Source: Bacillus marasmi (GTDB lineage: Bacteria > Bacillota > Bacilli > Bacillales > Cytobacillaceae). From it: a stretch of DNA of 64,000 nucleotides. Location: positions 27,076 to 91,075 of the forward strand of contig NZ_LR656175.1 in the NCBI RefSeq assembly GCF_902168435.1, written 5' to 3'. Below are positions 39,248-49,611 of the stretch, piece after piece. The translations under genes were made by a program, and so were the position numbers. The number at the start of each line of letters is the position of its first letter. The first letter of the stretch is position 1. The notes under the pieces are model-generated. The model saw nothing but the letters and a program-made list of their open reading frames with translations, ran no database searches and was not told where the DNA came from.

Positions 39248-39326
39248 TGTATTACATCCCCTTTGGATTAATTGATTAATGTATGTTGAATGTGAACTAT
39301 GTAGCTTAGTTAGATTGCTGCTACCA

Positions 39327-39456
39327 GTTGATTTCCGTTCCAGGCACTTCGCTTTCCGCGGGCGGTGCGGGGAGCCTCCTCGGCGCTTTGCGCCTGTGGG
39401 GTCTCCCCATGCCCTTTGCTCCCGCAGGAGTCTTCATGCCTTCCACTTCAATCAAC
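39327..39456. repeat. Dispersed element, type II, intact copy (130 bp)
   Basis: Runs from GTTGATTTCCGTTCC to TTCAATCAAC, with GTTGAT/ATCAAC ends and internal inverted pairs such as GGCGC/GCGCC and CCCGCAGGAG. It lies between two acyl-CoA dehydrogenase genes. A second copy at 41580-41832 is split by another element. Confidence 0.85.
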
Positions 39457-39478
39457 ATAATTTAAACAACACAGCAGT

Positions 39479-40615
39479 TTACTTAATTAAATGTTTGCTA
39501 ATTACGAGGCGTTGGATTTCGCTTGTGCCTTCGTAAATTTCAGTGATTTTTGCATCACGGAAGTAGCGTTCTACTGGATAGTCTTCTGTGTAGCCGTAGC
39601 CACCGAATACTTGGATTGCATCAGTAGTAACTTCGACTGCAGTTCTTGAAGCGAATAGCTTTGCCATTGAAGCTTCAATGCCACAAGGCAGACCTTTCGC
39701 ACGCAAGTCAGCAGCACGATAGACTAATAGTCTTGCAGCTTCAACGCTTGTCGCCATATCAGCTAGCTTAAAGCCTAAGCCTTGTTGGGCAGCGATTGGC
39801 TTACCAAATTGGTAGCGAGTTTTTGCATATTCGGTTGCCGCTTCTAGGGCAGCTTCTGCGATACCAAGCGCTTGAGAGGCAATACCAATACGGCCGACAT
39901 CTAGGTTGGACATGGCAATTTTAAAGCCTTCGCCCTCCTTGCCGAGCAGATTACTAGCTGGTACTCTCATATTTTCGAACGTTAGCTGGAGCGTTCTAGA
40001 ACCGTGAAGGCCCATTTTATGCTCATCTTTGCCAACGATAAAGCCTGGTGTATTTTTCTCAACAATAAAGGCTGAGATGCCTTTAGTGCCTAAGGTCGGG
40101 TCGGTTACCGCAAATGTGATATACACGTCGGCTTCCCCGCCATTTGTAATGAAAATCTTCGATCCGTTCAGGACGTAATCATCGCCGTCCTTGACCGCGC
40201 GCGTTTTAATACCGCTCGCATCGGATCCAGCTTGTGGCTCAGTTAAGCAAAAGGCGCCTAAATATTCGCCCGAAGCCAACTTCGGTACAAATTTTTGCTT
40301 TTGCTCTTCATTGCCAAAATAAACTATAGGATTTGTGCCAACAGATGTATGAACTGAAAGGATAACACCGATTGTGGCACTTACCTTTGATAACTCATTG
40401 ATGGCAATAATATAGGAAATAAAATCCATTTCCGCGCCGCCTAGCTCTTCTGGAATTGGTATTCCCATTAAGCCAAGCTCGCCCATTTTATTTAATATTT
40501 CGCGTGGAAAGTGACCTTGTTCCATTTTTTCAATAAAAGGAGTGATTTCTGTTTTAGCAAAATCGCGAACCATGTTGCGCATCATCTCTTGTTCGTCGGT
40601 GAACTTGAGGTTCAT
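39479..40615 (-). CDS. mmgC: Acyl-CoA dehydrogenase, MmgC-like
   Basis: Second acyl-CoA dehydrogenase of the cluster, 378 residues from the ATG at 40615 (AGGAGGG 7 nt upstream; the frame continues to 40690 inside the preceding gene). It resembles B. subtilis Mmg[16 protein letters not shown] near 83, [12 protein letters not shown] near 123, [19 protein letters not shown] near 335 and catalytic Glu in [12 protein letters not shown] near 363. It starts 34 bp after the hydroxybutyryl-CoA dehydrogenase, matching an mmgB-mmgC order. Confidence 0.92.
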   Translation of the reverse strand: MNLKFTDEQEMMRNMVRDFAKTEITPFIEKMEQGHFPREILNKMGELGLMGIPIPEELGGAEMDFISYIIAINELSKVSATIGVILSVHTSVGTNPIVYFGNEEQKQKFVPKLASGEYLGAFCLTEPQAGSDASGIKTRAVKDGDDYVLNGSKIFITNGGEADVYITFAVTDPTLGTKGISAFIVEKNTPGFIVGKDEHKMGLHGSRTLQLTFENMRVPASNLLGKEGEGFKIAMSNLDVGRIGIASQALGIAEAALEAATEYAKTRYQFGKPIAAQQGLGFKLADMATSVEAARLLVYRAADLRAKGLPCGIEASMAKLFASRTAVEVTTDAIQVFGGYGYTEDYPVERYFRDAKITEIYEGTSEIQRLVISKHLIK

Positions 40616-40649
40616 TGCGATTCCCTCCTGATTGAGTGTTTGAACCGCC

Positions 40650-41501
40650 TTACTCATAGACGTAGAAACCACGGCCAGATTTTTTACCATACCAGCCTGC
40701 CTTTACATATTTGCGTAATAATGGACATGGGCGATATTTGTCGTCACCAAAGCCTTCGTGTAATGTTTCCATGATGTATAGGCAAGTATCTAAGCCGATA
40801 AAATCAGCAAGTGTAAGCGGTCCCATTGGATGGTTCATACCAAGCTTCATAACATCGTCGATTGCTTCAACTGATGCAACACCTTCGTGTAAAGCATAGA
40901 TTGCTTCGTTGATCATTGGTAAAAGGATACGGTTTGAGATGAAACCAGGTGCGTCGTTTACTTCAACAGGAACTTTTTCCAAAGTTTTAGTCATATCTTC
41001 GATTGTTTGGTAAACTTCGTCAGCTGTTGCTAAACCGCGAATGATTTCAACAAGCTTCATAACAGGAACCGGATTCATAAAGTGCATACCGATTACTTTT
41101 TCAGGACGCTTTGTTGCTGCAGCGATTTCTGTGATTGGTAGTGATGAAGTGTTGCTCGCTAAGATTGCGTGAGCTGGTGCGATTTCATCAAGTTGTGCGA
41201 AAATTTTTGATTTGATTTCCATGTTTTCTACTGCTGCTTCGATAACTAGGTCAACTTGTGAAGCGTCTTGTAGATCAGTAGAAGCTGTGATGTTTGCAAG
41301 GATTGAATCACGAGTGTCAGCAGTGATACGTCCTTTTTCTACGTTGCGGGATAGGTTTTTGTTAATTCCGCCAAGACCTCTTTCTACGAATTCTGGTTTA
41401 AGGTCATTTAGGAAAACTTTGTAGCCTGCTTGGGCACATACTTGAGCAATTCCTGAGCCCATTTGGCCTGCTCCGATTACCATAACTGTTTGAACGTTCA
41501 T
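40650..41501 (-). CDS. mmgB: 3-hydroxybutyryl-CoA dehydrogenase (MmgB-like)
   Basis: NAD-dependent oxidation of 3-hydroxyacyl-CoA to 3-ketoacyl-CoA. 283 residues; Rossmann motif [13 protein letters not shown] near residue 8, catalytic SSLP segment ASNTSSLPI near 117, [14 protein letters not shown] near 140 with the catalytic His, and the C-terminal dimer domain from about 190 with [20 protein letters not shown] lies upstream of the ATG. Members of this group act in butyrate-type fermentation or in beta-oxidation; the context here supports oxidation. Confidence 0.95.
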   Translation of the reverse strand: MNVQTVMVIGAGQMGSGIAQVCAQAGYKVFLNDLKPEFVERGLGGINKNLSRNVEKGRITADTRDSILANITASTDLQDASQVDLVIEAAVENMEIKSKIFAQLDEIAPAHAILASNTSSLPITEIAAATKRPEKVIGMHFMNPVPVMKLVEIIRGLATADEVYQTIEDMTKTLEKVPVEVNDAPGFISNRILLPMINEAIYALHEGVASVEAIDDVMKLGMNHPMGPLTLADFIGLDTCLYIMETLHEGFGDDKYRPCPLLRKYVKAGWYGKKSGRGFYVYE

Positions 41502-41579
41502 TTGTATCCTCCTTAATTCGATATGCGCTTAGGCGCGTATTGTGATTGTTATTTTTAAAAAAAATATTGTTTGAGCATG

Positions 41580-41832
41580 GTTGATTTCCGTTCCGGGCGC
41601 TTCGCTTTCCGTGGGGCTAGTCGGGAGCCTTGTCTAGCTGCAGCGGCTAGCCCCTCGAGACACTTCGGTCAATCAGATGAAGTCAAAATGCGGACTTCAT
41701 CCGTTTGCCCTCCAGCGCTTGTCGGGGCTGAGCGAGCCGCTTCCGCTTTTCACCCTCGGCGCATTCGCGCCTGTGGGGTCTCACCTGTCCCGCTGCTCCC
41801 GCAGGAGTCTCACACCTTCCGCTCCAATCAAC
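41580..41832. repeat. Dispersed element, type II, interrupted copy
   Basis: Left part 41580-41630 (51 bp) and right part 41754-41832 (79 bp) align end to end with the intact 130-bp copy at 39327-39456 (51 + 79 bp). The interruption is a type I element. Confidence 0.85.
41631..41753. repeat. Type I element nested inside a type II element
   Basis: 123 bp from TGTCTAGCTGCAGC to CCGCTTTTCAC; it is closely similar, in reverse orientation, to the copy at 60394-60516 (shared GCGCTTGTCGGGGCT, ATGAAGTCaaaATGC and GACTTCAT segments). It interrupts the type II copy precisely at GGGAGCCT|CCTCGGCGC with no clear target duplication. Confidence 0.85.
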
Positions 41833-41848
41833 CTAAGCAAATATTGTC

Positions 41849-43036
41849 TTATTGTTTAGGAACTTCTATTAATACTGCATCGCCTTGGCCGCCGCCGCTA
41901 CAAATAGAGGCGATTCCTAGGCCGCCGCCACGACGTTTTAGTTCGTGAACAAGGGTTAAGATGATTCTGGCACCGCTTGCACCAATTGGATGTCCTAAAG
42001 CAACAGCACTTCCGTTAACATTGACCTTTTCTGGGTCAAGCTTAGCGATTTTGTTACTTGCTAAGCATACTGCTGCGAAAGCTTCATTAATTTCGATTAG
42101 GTCAATTTCTTCGATACTCTTACCTGTTTTCTCGAGTAGCTCATTGATTGCGATCCCTGGGCTAATTGGAAACTCTTGTGGCTCTAGGGCTAGTGCGACA
42201 TGACCAAGGATGTAAGCTTCTGGAGCGATTCCTTCTTGGTTAGCACGTTCTTCACTCATTAATACGATGGCACATGCACCGTCATTTACGCCTGGTGCGT
42301 TACCTGCTGTGATTGTACCTGTGTTATTAAAGGCTGGACCTAGCTTCGCTAATTTTTCTAATGAAGTATCACGGCGAGGACATTCATCATGTTCAACTAG
42401 AACTGGCTCACCTTTCTTCTGAGGAACTTCAACTGTAACAATTTCCTCTGCAAATCGGCCTGAATCAATTGCTTCAAGTGCTCGCACATGGCTGCGGTAT
42501 GCCCAAGCATCTTGCTCTTCACGACTTAGGTCGTAATCGATTGCCGTACCGTTTCCGTATGAGCCCATATGTACACCAGTAAAGCTACAAGTTAAGCCGT
42601 CGTGTACCATTAAATCCTTGACTTGGCTGTCGTTCATTCTGAGACCCCAGCGTGCGTTAGGCATAAAATATGGCGCATTACTCATTGATTCCATTCCGCC
42701 AGCAACGATTACTTCAGCATCACCAAGGCGGATAATTTGATCAGCCAAAGTGACAGCGCGCATTCCTGAAGCACAAACCTTGTTGATTGTTTCTGTCTGA
42801 ACGTTCCAAGGTAGACCAGCTAATTTTGCTGCTTGGCGCGAAGGAATTTGTCCCTGGCCCCCTTGAAGAACTGTTCCTAGGATCAATTCATCGACTTTCT
42901 CAGGGCTTACACCGGCATCCTCTAACGCAGCTTTTACGGCAATTCCGCCAAGCTCTACTGCTTTAAGCCCGCTTAAGCCTCCGCCGAATTTACCAAAAGG
43001 CGTTCTTTTTCCTCCAACGATAACTGTTCTTGTCAT
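41849..43036 (-). CDS. mmgA: Acetyl-CoA C-acyltransferase (MmgA/AtoB-like thiolase)
   Basis: Thiolase of about 395 residues completing beta-oxidation to acetyl-CoA. Nucleophile Cys in [12 protein letters not shown] near residue 88, His in [14 protein letters not shown] near 350, second Cys in [12 protein letters not shown] near 380. The ATG at 43036 lies 11 nt from AGGAG; an in-frame GTG at 43048 overlaps that site. It resembles B. subtilis MmgA. An operator-like palindrome is upstream at 43108. The gap to the next gene holds the nested repeat elements. Confidence 0.93.
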   Translation of the reverse strand: MTRTVIVGGKRTPFGKFGGGLSGLKAVELGGIAVKAALEDAGVSPEKVDELILGTVLQGGQGQIPSRQAAKLAGLPWNVQTETINKVCASGMRAVTLADQIIRLGDAEVIVAGGMESMSNAPYFMPNARWGLRMNDSQVKDLMVHDGLTCSFTGVHMGSYGNGTAIDYDLSREEQDAWAYRSHVRALEAIDSGRFAEEIVTVEVPQKKGEPVLVEHDECPRRDTSLEKLAKLGPAFNNTGTITAGNAPGVNDGACAIVLMSEERANQEGIAPEAYILGHVALALEPQEFPISPGIAINELLEKTGKSIEEIDLIEINEAFAAVCLASNKIAKLDPEKVNVNGSAVALGHPIGASGARIILTLVHELKRRGGGLGIASICSGGGQGDAVLIEVPKQ

Positions 43037-43107
43037 ATTCCCACTCACTCCTTATTTCTCAAATTTATCTATTTCTCTTGCACGAATATTACGTTAATCC
43101 GTTAAAG

Positions 43108-43126
43108 CGACTGAACGCTCGCTCGG
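43108..43126. promoter_or_regulatory. Possible TetR operator before the thiolase gene
   Basis: CGACTGAACGCTCGCTCGG shares the core GAGCGTTCAGTC (reverse strand) with the stronger site at 45652-45669. It overlaps a weak -35 (TTCAGT) whose -10 would be TAATAT. The rest of 43049-43436 holds no other feature I can support. Confidence 0.4.
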
Positions 43127-43436
43127 CTACTTTACAAAAAAAATATTTGATTCTAGTTGTTTCAGTCTGCGTTGTAAACCTAGTTCAATGTGAAAGGAGC
43201 AACTCTTCTTGAGATCCACTTACCATTATCTTATTTCGGGAACAAGCCAAATTATATCACTTTACTGAAATTTCTAAATATTAAGTGTTCGACAATATTT
43301 TACAGTTTCGGTTGTAAACAAAGGAAGGCAGTTTTATCAAATCATGATATTATAGGCCTTCCTTTTGTTTAGTTCCTACAAATCTTGTTATACTTTCAAA
43401 CATTCTGTCGAAAACTTGTTTCGTCAAAAAAGTGGT

Positions 43437-45548
43437 TTAATGGACAAGTTCTTTCTCGTCGCCGCATACTGCTTTTTCAAGTAGTTCAGCAACATCGTAA
43501 GTTTTCACAGTTTCTTCCACTTCTTTTGCCTTCGTTCCGTCTGTGATCATCGTTAAGCAATAAGGGCATCCAGCACTGATGACAGAAGGATTCACAGCTA
43601 ATGCTTGCTCCGTTCTAGCCACATTGATACGGTGACCAGTTTCCTCTTCCATCCACATTAAGCCGCCGCCTGCGCCACAGCACATACCGGTTTCACGGTT
43701 ACGCTCCATTTCGACAAGTGTCACGCCTGGGATAGCTTTCAGAATTTCACGTGGCGGATCGTACACTTCGTTGTATCGGCCTAAATAACATGAATCATGG
43801 AAGGTAATCTTCTCGTTGACTTCAAATTTAGGCACCAATCTGCCTTCTTTAACAAGTTCAGCAAGAACTTCAGTGTGATGGTACACTTCTGCTTCTAGGC
43901 CAAAGTCAGGATACTCATTTTTGAAAATATTAAAGGCATGTGGGTCAATCGTAACAATTTTCTTCACATCATTCTTTTGGAATTCATCGATATTAGCTTG
44001 AGCCAATTCTTGGAATAAGAACTCGTTTCCTAGACGACGTGGTGTATCGCCAGAGTTCTTTTCCTTGCTTCCTAAGATGGCAAATTTAACGCCAGCTTCA
44101 TTTAATAGCTTCGCGAAAGATAGAGCGATTTTTTGGCTGCGGTTATCGTAAGAGCCCATTGCGCCAACCCAGAATAAGTATTCGAACTCTTCGCCAGCTT
44201 TTTTCATTTCTTTAACCGTTTTAACTTCAACATCCTCGCGAACATCGCGCCAGTTTTCGCGCTCCTTACGGTTTAAGCCCCAAGGGTTTCCTTGGCGTTC
44301 GATATTCGTCATGGCGCGCTGAGCATCAGCGTCTAATTTACCTTCTGTCAGCGTTAAGTAACGACGAAGGTCAATGATTTTTTCAACATGCTCGTTCATA
44401 ACTGGACATTGGTCTTCACAGTTACGACAGGTTGTACAAGCCCAGATTTCTTCTTCTGTAATAACCTCGCCAATTAAGCTTGGTGAATAAGCAAGTGATG
44501 CAGCTGCTTCTTCAGCACCTTGACCACCAGCAGCTAACGCTAATTGGTTCCCCTTTGTATTAGAGAAAGCGAATGTTGGTACCCACGGTTGTTTAGAGGT
44601 TACCGCAGCACCATGATTCGTTAAGTGATCACGCAATTTAAGCATTAAATCCATTGGCGACAACATTTTACCTGTGCCGGTAGCCGGACACATATTGGTA
44701 CAGCGTCCACATTCAACGCAAGCATATAAGTCAACTAGTTGAAGCTGAGTAAAGTCTTCGATTTTTCCTACCCCGAAAGATTCCTGTGACTCATCTTCAA
44801 AGTTAATTGATTTCAATTTTCCCGGTTTATCGAGACGATTCAAATAAACATTGGCAGGTCCTGCAATTAAGTGCATATGTTTACCTTGTGGTACGTAAAC
44901 AAGGAATGTTAGTAAAAATAGTAAATGAATCCACCATGAAATATAGAAAACAACAATCGCAGCTGTTTCACCGATTCCGGAGAAAACGCCTGCAATCGAT
45001 GATGCAATTGGTTCTGACCAAGATGCCTCATGGCCATGCCAGATCATGCCCATTCCATTTCCAAGTAAAACAGATAACATTAATCCACCGATAAAAATTA
45101 ATACAAGTCCATTTTTGAAACCGCGCTTAAGGCGTACAAGCTTTTCAATATAACGGCGATAAAAAGCCCAAACAACTGCTACTAAAATAACTAAAGTGAC
45201 AATTTCCTGGAAAAAGTTAAAGGCAGGATACAAAGGTCCTAGTGGAAGGTGTGCACCTGGTACAATCCCCTTAATAATAAAATCAATGGCTCCTAGCTGG
45301 ACAAGTAAGAATCCATAAAAGAACATGATATGCATGATTCCACTTTTCTTGTCCTTCATCAATTTCGTTTGTCCAAAAACGTTTACCCAAATTTTGTCGA
45401 GTCTTGCTTTCACATTGTTATCAAACTCTTCTTGTTTTCCGAGCTTGATGTAGGTGATTCTTGTTTTTACAACGTAAACAAACAAGCTCACCGCGTATGC
45501 TGTTACAGCCAAAAAGGCTATTAAGTTTACCCACAGCAGTCCGTTCAT
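43437..45548 (-). CDS. fadF: Membrane iron-sulfur oxidoreductase FadF (Etf:quinone oxidoreductase type)
   Basis: Predicted to pass electrons from acyl-CoA dehydrogenases, through Etf, to menaquinone. About 703 residues: N-terminal NarI-like membrane domain with roughly five or six helices to about 245, two [4Fe-4S] motifs (CVECGRCTNMCP near 278; CTTCRNCEDQCP near 378), and two C-terminal cysteine-rich CCG domains (FHDSCYLGRYN near 600; GMCCGAGGG near 640; GCPYCLTM near 675). The ATG at 45548 is 9 nt from AGGGGAG; the frame opens with a TTG at 45554. Its promoter contains a palindromic operator. Confidence 0.93.
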   Translation of the reverse strand: MNGLLWVNLIAFLAVTAYAVSLFVYVVKTRITYIKLGKQEEFDNNVKARLDKIWVNVFGQTKLMKDKKSGIMHIMFFYGFLLVQLGAIDFIIKGIVPGAHLPLGPLYPAFNFFQEIVTLVILVAVVWAFYRRYIEKLVRLKRGFKNGLVLIFIGGLMLSVLLGNGMGMIWHGHEASWSEPIASSIAGVFSGIGETAAIVVFYISWWIHLLFLLTFLVYVPQGKHMHLIAGPANVYLNRLDKPGKLKSINFEDESQESFGVGKIEDFTQLQLVDLYACVECGRCTNMCPATGTGKMLSPMDLMLKLRDHLTNHGAAVTSKQPWVPTFAFSNTKGNQLALAAGGQGAEEAAASLAYSPSLIGEVITEEEIWACTTCRNCEDQCPVMNEHVEKIIDLRRYLTLTEGKLDADAQRAMTNIERQGNPWGLNRKERENWRDVREDVEVKTVKEMKKAGEEFEYLFWVGAMGSYDNRSQKIALSFAKLLNEAGVKFAILGSKEKNSGDTPRRLGNEFLFQELAQANIDEFQKNDVKKIVTIDPHAFNIFKNEYPDFGLEAEVYHHTEVLAELVKEGRLVPKFEVNEKITFHDSCYLGRYNEVYDPPREILKAIPGVTLVEMERNRETGMCCGAGGGLMWMEEETGHRINVARTEQALAVNPSVISAGCPYCLTMITDGTKAKEVEETVKTYDVAELLEKAVCGDEKELVH

Positions 45549-45642
45549 CAACAATTACTCCCCTTTCTGAAAATCTCCATTATCGCATTTTTCGACAGAA
45601 TATTACATTATTTTTGAATATTCTGAATTTATTCTTAATTCT

Positions 45643-45670
45643 ATTATATTGTGAATGAGCGTTCAGTCAA
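45643..45670 (-). promoter_or_regulatory. fadF promoter with operator palindrome in the spacer
   Basis: On the minus strand TTGACT (45670-45665), 16-bp spacer, TATAAT (45648-45643). The spacer and -35 carry TGAATGAGCGTTCAGTCA (45652-45669 read on the plus strand), close to the FadR box of B. subtilis (TGAATGA-N-TCATTCA type). Repressor binding here would block polymerase directly. Confidence 0.75.
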
Positions 45671-45764
45671 CATTTATTTTTCAATTAAAAGGAAATATTT
45701 TTAAAAAAATCTTCATAGCTGAAATGTTTTCGGAAAAACTATGAGGAAATGAGTTGAGGAGAGA

Positions 45765-47072
45765 ATGGATTTGAAATATGTCTTGATGGGGCTTGCACTT
45801 TTATTCGTTCTTTTCATTTTGCTTTATATTGATTATAAATTCGGCCGAAAAAGTCATTTAGCGAGTAGTGAACGGAAGGAATATCCAGTTCGCTCCTGCC
45901 AGCTTTATTTATTTAACGAAGGACCAGATTTGTTTAAGGATATGTTTCAAGAGATAAAAAATGCTAAAAATCATATTCATATTTTATTTTATATTGGGAG
46001 GAATGATGCCTTCAGCAAAGAGTTCTATTCACTTTTGGAGGTCAAAGCGCGCGAAGGTCTTGAGGTGCGCCTCCTCCTTGACTGGGTTGGAAGCTTTCGA
46101 CTTTCCAAACAAATTATCGCCGAGCTGGAGGCAGCCAATGTGCACTTTGCCTTCAGTCATGTACCGAAGTTTCCATTTTTATTTTATAAGGCTAATGTCC
46201 GCAATCACCGCAAAATTGCCGTCATAGATGGAAAGCTTGGTTACCTCGGCGGCTTCAATGTCGGTAAGGAATATATCGATAAGGATCCCAAATTATCACC
46301 GTGGCGTGATTACCACATGAAATTATCCGGAGATATCGTTTGCGACCTGCAAACTCAGTTTTTGCTTGATTGGGGCAAGGCTACGAAAGCAACTGTACCG
46401 ATGCTTTCCCGCTATTTCCCTCAGTCTGGCCAGGCTGTAATGTCGAAGCCCGCCTTCCAGGATGTCGAAATGTCGAAACTCTTTGAAGCGCCTGCTGAGA
46501 GTATGAACGAGCCTGAATTAGCTGATAAGAATGCCGTAACCAAGATTCAAGCAGTCGCCTCTGAGGGTGCAATGATGGAGGGGTTATTTTCCAATCGAAT
46601 TCGAGCTGCACAAGAGTCGATTTTTATCGGGACACCTTATTTTATTCCCAGCAAACTGCTGCTTGACGACCTATTAGATGCCGCCCGGCGCGGTGTGAAA
46701 ATTACCATTTTAGTACCTCATGCCGCCGACCACATGCTTGTGCAAGAAGCTTCTTATCGATTTTTACGTCCACTACTTGCTGCTGGCGTTGAGGTGTATC
46801 AGTTTATGAATGGATTTTATCATGCTAAAGCACTGGTTTTTGATGACTTGATTTGTGATATTGGCACGACAAATTTCGACCAACGCAGCTTGTTTTTAAA
46901 CTATGAAATCAATTGCTTTATTACTGATAAACCTTCCATTGCAAAAATAAAGAATGTTATCGATTTGGATTTACGTGATTCGAAACAACTGCAGCTAGCA
47001 GATTTAACGAATGTAAGCATGATGACAAAGGTCAAGGAAGTTATCGCACGGCCGCTTGCACGGTTTATGTAG
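45765..47072 (+). CDS. ywjE: Cardiolipin synthase-like phospholipase D family protein (YwjE)
   Basis: Joins two phosphatidylglycerol molecules into cardiolipin and glycerol at the membrane. 435 residues: one N-terminal membrane helix (about 4-24), then two PLD domains with NHRKIAVIDGKLGYLGGFN near 145 and FYHAKALVFDDLICDIGTTNFDQRS near 350, i.e. two HKD motifs. A Pro/Glu/Ser-rich insert lies between them (about 225-265). GAGGAG is close (3 nt) to the ATG. It is the clsB/ywjE orthologue by position beside fadF. Confidence 0.93.
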   Translation: MDLKYVLMGLALLFVLFILLYIDYKFGRKSHLASSERKEYPVRSCQLYLFNEGPDLFKDMFQEIKNAKNHIHILFYIGRNDAFSKEFYSLLEVKAREGLEVRLLLDWVGSFRLSKQIIAELEAANVHFAFSHVPKFPFLFYKANVRNHRKIAVIDGKLGYLGGFNVGKEYIDKDPKLSPWRDYHMKLSGDIVCDLQTQFLLDWGKATKATVPMLSRYFPQSGQAVMSKPAFQDVEMSKLFEAPAESMNEPELADKNAVTKIQAVASEGAMMEGLFSNRIRAAQESIFIGTPYFIPSKLLLDDLLDAARRGVKITILVPHAADHMLVQEASYRFLRPLLAAGVEVYQFMNGFYHAKALVFDDLICDIGTTNFDQRSLFLNYEINCFITDKPSIAKIKNVIDLDLRDSKQLQLADLTNVSMMTKVKEVIARPLARFM

Positions 47073-47107
47073 GCCTTTGCTTCAAACAAATCCAGTTTTC
47101 ACAGCAA

Positions 47108-47146
47108 AAAACTCGCCTGATGATGCTGTCATAGGCGAGTTTTATT
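47108..47146. terminator. Bidirectional terminator between ywjE and the XapX gene
   Basis: AACTCGCCT pairs with AGGCGAGTT around a 15-nt loop, with T-rich flanks, between convergent genes. Confidence 0.85.
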
Positions 47147-47158
47147 TTATTGATATAT

Positions 47159-47338
47159 TTATTTTATTAAATTCGTAAGCCAAGGAGAGATTTTTGCAAA
47201 AAGCTGGAAGCCTAAGTAAATACCGACGATACCAATGACCCCCTCCAATGCAGGTGGCGCTGGAATCGGTAGCTTGAATAGGGCAAAAATAAAGCCAACA
47301 AGAAACCCAGTAAATAAAGATAATAAAACGATGTTCAA
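47159..47338 (-). CDS. XapX-domain small membrane protein, 59 aa
   Basis: A short gene read from TTG at 47338 with AGGAGGG 5 nt upstream. The product has two membrane helices separated by LFKLPIPAPPALEGVIGIVG, the typical XapX signature (KLP-x-PAPP-x-L-x-G-x-x-G), and a second helix ending before SPWLTNLIK. XapX proteins are small membrane proteins of unknown function, found alone or fused to transporters. It is convergent to ywjE and followed by the shared terminator. Confidence 0.85.
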   Translation of the reverse strand: MNIVLLSLFTGFLVGFIFALFKLPIPAPPALEGVIGIVGIYLGFQLFAKISPWLTNLIK

Positions 47339-47454
47339 GGTAACCCTCCTTCAGTAGATGTCAGACGTCTGTTCACTATATTATCCTACCATAAAGTTAG
47401 CATTCCCCGCTAGTGTTTGTACATGAATGAAAAAATTGCTATTTTGGAGAGGTA

Positions 47455-47875
47455 GTTAGTGATTCATTACCCTATTTGGGATTTTTCTGTGCTAGATGGG
47501 GCGATTAGATTCTATTCATTACTCTATTCTCAATTTTCACGGGCTAGATGGTGCGATTAATCCCTATTCATTACTCTATTCTCGATTTTCACGCGCTAGA
47601 TGGTGCGATTACACTCTATTCATTACTCTATTCTCAATTTTCACGGGCTAGATGGTGCGATTAGACTCTATTCATTACCCTAAGTCGGCTTTTCTCGGGC
47701 TAGATGGTGCGATTACACCCTATTCATTACTCTATTCTCGTTTTTCACGGGCTAGGTGGTGCGATTAGACTCTATTCATTACTCTAAGTCGGCTTTTCTC
47801 GGGCTAGATGGGGCGATTAGACTCTATTCATTACTCTAAGTCGGCTTTTCACGGGCTAGATGGGGCGATTACCAC
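47455..47875. repeat. 52-bp tandem array, family C (ATTCATTACTCTA...GGGCTAGATGGTGCGATTA)
   Basis: ATTCATTAC starts at 47462, 47514, 47566, 47618, 47670, 47722, 47774 and 47826: seven consecutive steps of exactly 52 bp. Unlike families A and B it shows no strong internal hairpin. It lies between the argS terminator and the XapX gene. Confidence 0.95.
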
Positions 47876-47887
47876 ACTAAAACCAAC

Positions 47888-47925
47888 ATAAAAAAACTAC
47901 CCAAGTTTTTCCAACTTGAGTAGCT
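47888..47925 (-). terminator. argS terminator
   Basis: On the minus strand GCTACTCAAGT pairs with ACTTGGGTAGT and is followed by TTTTTTT. Confidence 0.88.
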
Positions 47926-47940
47926 TTGTTTTAATACCTT

Positions 47941-49611
47941 TTACATTTTTTCTGGTGCGGATACGCCGATTAGCGCTAACGCGTTGCGAAGTGTAATTTG
48001 GACTGATTTTACTAAAGCAAGACGAGCCTCAGTTTTTTGTTTATTTTCTGGATCAAGCACCTTTTCAGCATTGTAGAAGCTATGGAACGCAGATGCTAGG
48101 TCATAAATATAGTTCGTGATGCGGTGCGGCATGCGTTTTTGTGCAGCCTCAGCTACCGCCTGTGGGAATTCACCAAGCTTTTTCAAGAGCTCGATTTCCT
48201 TCTCTGCACCGATTAAAGAGTAATCCGGTGCGTCACTAGAACTTAAGCCCTGCTCCTCGCCTTGACGAAGGATGCTCGAAATTCGAGCATGGGCATATTG
48301 CGCATAGTAAACAGGGTTTTCATTGGATTGCGATACCGCTAAATCCAAATCGAAATCTAAATGAGTATCGGCTGAACGCATTGCGAAGAAGTAACGAACT
48401 GCATCTAAGCCAACCTCTTCTACCAACTCACGCATCGTTACCGCTTTACCGGTACGCTTACTCATTTTCATTTTTTCACCGTTTTTATACAGGTGAACGA
48501 GCTGGATAATTTCTACCTCTAAAGCCTCGCGGTCATAGCCAAGCGCTTCAATCGCTGCTTTCATACGCGGAATGTAACCGTGGTGGTCAGCACCCCAAAT
48601 ATTGATTAATTTTTCAAAGCCGCGCTCAAGCTTGTCCTTATGGTAGGCGATATCAGGTGTTAAGTAAGTATAAGAGCCATCTTGCTTAATAAGCACGCGG
48701 TCTTTATCATCACCCATTGGCGTTGTACGGAGCCAAGTTGCGCCGTCCTCTTCATAGATGTGGCCGTTATCTCTTAACGTTTTTAACGCAGTATCGATTT
48801 TTCCGTTGTTGTAAAGCGATGTTTCTGAATACCAAACATCAAAACGAACTCGGAAGTTTTCAAGATCCTGTTTTAATTTTTCCATTTCGTACTTTAAGCC
48901 ATATTCGCGGAATGTGTCGAAACGTTCTTGATCACTTAATGCGACGAACTTGTCACCAAATTCCTCAGCAAGGCGCTTCCCGATTCCAATAATGTCAGCG
49001 CCGTGGTAGCCATCCTCCGGCATTGGCTTGTCGATGCCTAATGCTTGGAAATAGCGCGCGTCAACAGAAAGGGCAAGATTATTGATTTGGTTACCAGCGT
49101 CATTGATGTAGTATTCACGGGATACATCATAGCCAGCTAGGCTTAAAATATTGCAAAGTGAGTCGCCGACTGCAGCACCACGAGCATGACCAAGATGTAG
49201 GTCGCCAGTAGGGTTGGCAGACACGAACTCAACCTGGACTTTTTGGTGGTTGCCGACGGTCGTTGCACCGTATTTCGGTCCTGCCTGTAAAATAGTTGGA
49301 ATGAGCTCGGTTAAGTAGCTATTATTCATGTAAAAATTAATAAAGCCAGGTCCAGCAATTTCCATTTTTTCGATAGAAGCCTTCGATAAATCGAAGCTTT
49401 GGATAAGCTCCTCAGCAATCGCGCGCGGCGGCTTTTTCGCGAGGCGAGCTAATTGCATCGCCATATTCGTTGAGTAGTCACCATGAGATTTGTCTCTAGG
49501 TGTTTCTAAAATGACATCTGGAATATTTTCTTCAGTAGCAAGGTTCGCCCCAATGACGGCTTGCTTTATTGCTTCTTTAAGCTTCGTTTGAACTTGTTCT
49601 GCAATATTCAT
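47941..49611 (-). CDS. argS: Arginyl-tRNA synthetase
   Basis: Class I synthetase charging tRNA-Arg. 556 residues: N-terminal Add-1 domain to about 110, HIGH-type motif DLHLGHARG near 135, catalytic Rossmann domain, KMSKS-type [12 protein letters not shown] near 373, and the anticodon-binding DALR domain from about 435. AAGGAGGAA precedes the ATG. It overlaps the end of ywiB by 4 bp (ATGA), so the two are coupled, as in B. subtilis. Confidence 0.97.
   Translation of the reverse strand: MNIAEQVQTKLKEAIKQAVIGANLATEENIPDVILETPRDKSHGDYSTNMAMQLARLAKKPPRAIAEELIQSFDLSKASIEKMEIAGPGFINFYMNNSYLTELIPTILQAGPKYGATTVGNHQKVQVEFVSANPTGDLHLGHARGAAVGDSLCNILSLAGYDVSREYYINDAGNQINNLALSVDARYFQALGIDKPMPEDGYHGADIIGIGKRLAEEFGDKFVALSDQERFDTFREYGLKYEMEKLKQDLENFRVRFDVWYSETSLYNNGKIDTALKTLRDNGHIYEEDGATWLRTTPMGDDKDRVLIKQDGSYTYLTPDIAYHKDKLERGFEKLINIWGADHHGYIPRMKAAIEALGYDREALEVEIIQLVHLYKNGEKMKMSKRTGKAVTMRELVEEVGLDAVRYFFAMRSADTHLDFDLDLAVSQSNENPVYYAQYAHARISSILRQGEEQGLSSSDAPDYSLIGAEKEIELLKKLGEFPQAVAEAAQKRMPHRITNYIYDLASAFHSFYNAEKVLDPENKQKTEARLALVKSVQITLRNALALIGVSAPEKM

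Noticed and set aside
41571-41948. ORFs in the gap between hydroxybutyryl-CoA dehydrogenase and thiolase genes
   Set aside because: They lie in nested repeat elements and resemble frames arising in other copies of the same repeats.
45765-45800. Alternative downstream start for ywjE
   Set aside because: The ribosome site is close to the first ATG, but later starts would remove the N-terminal membrane helix.
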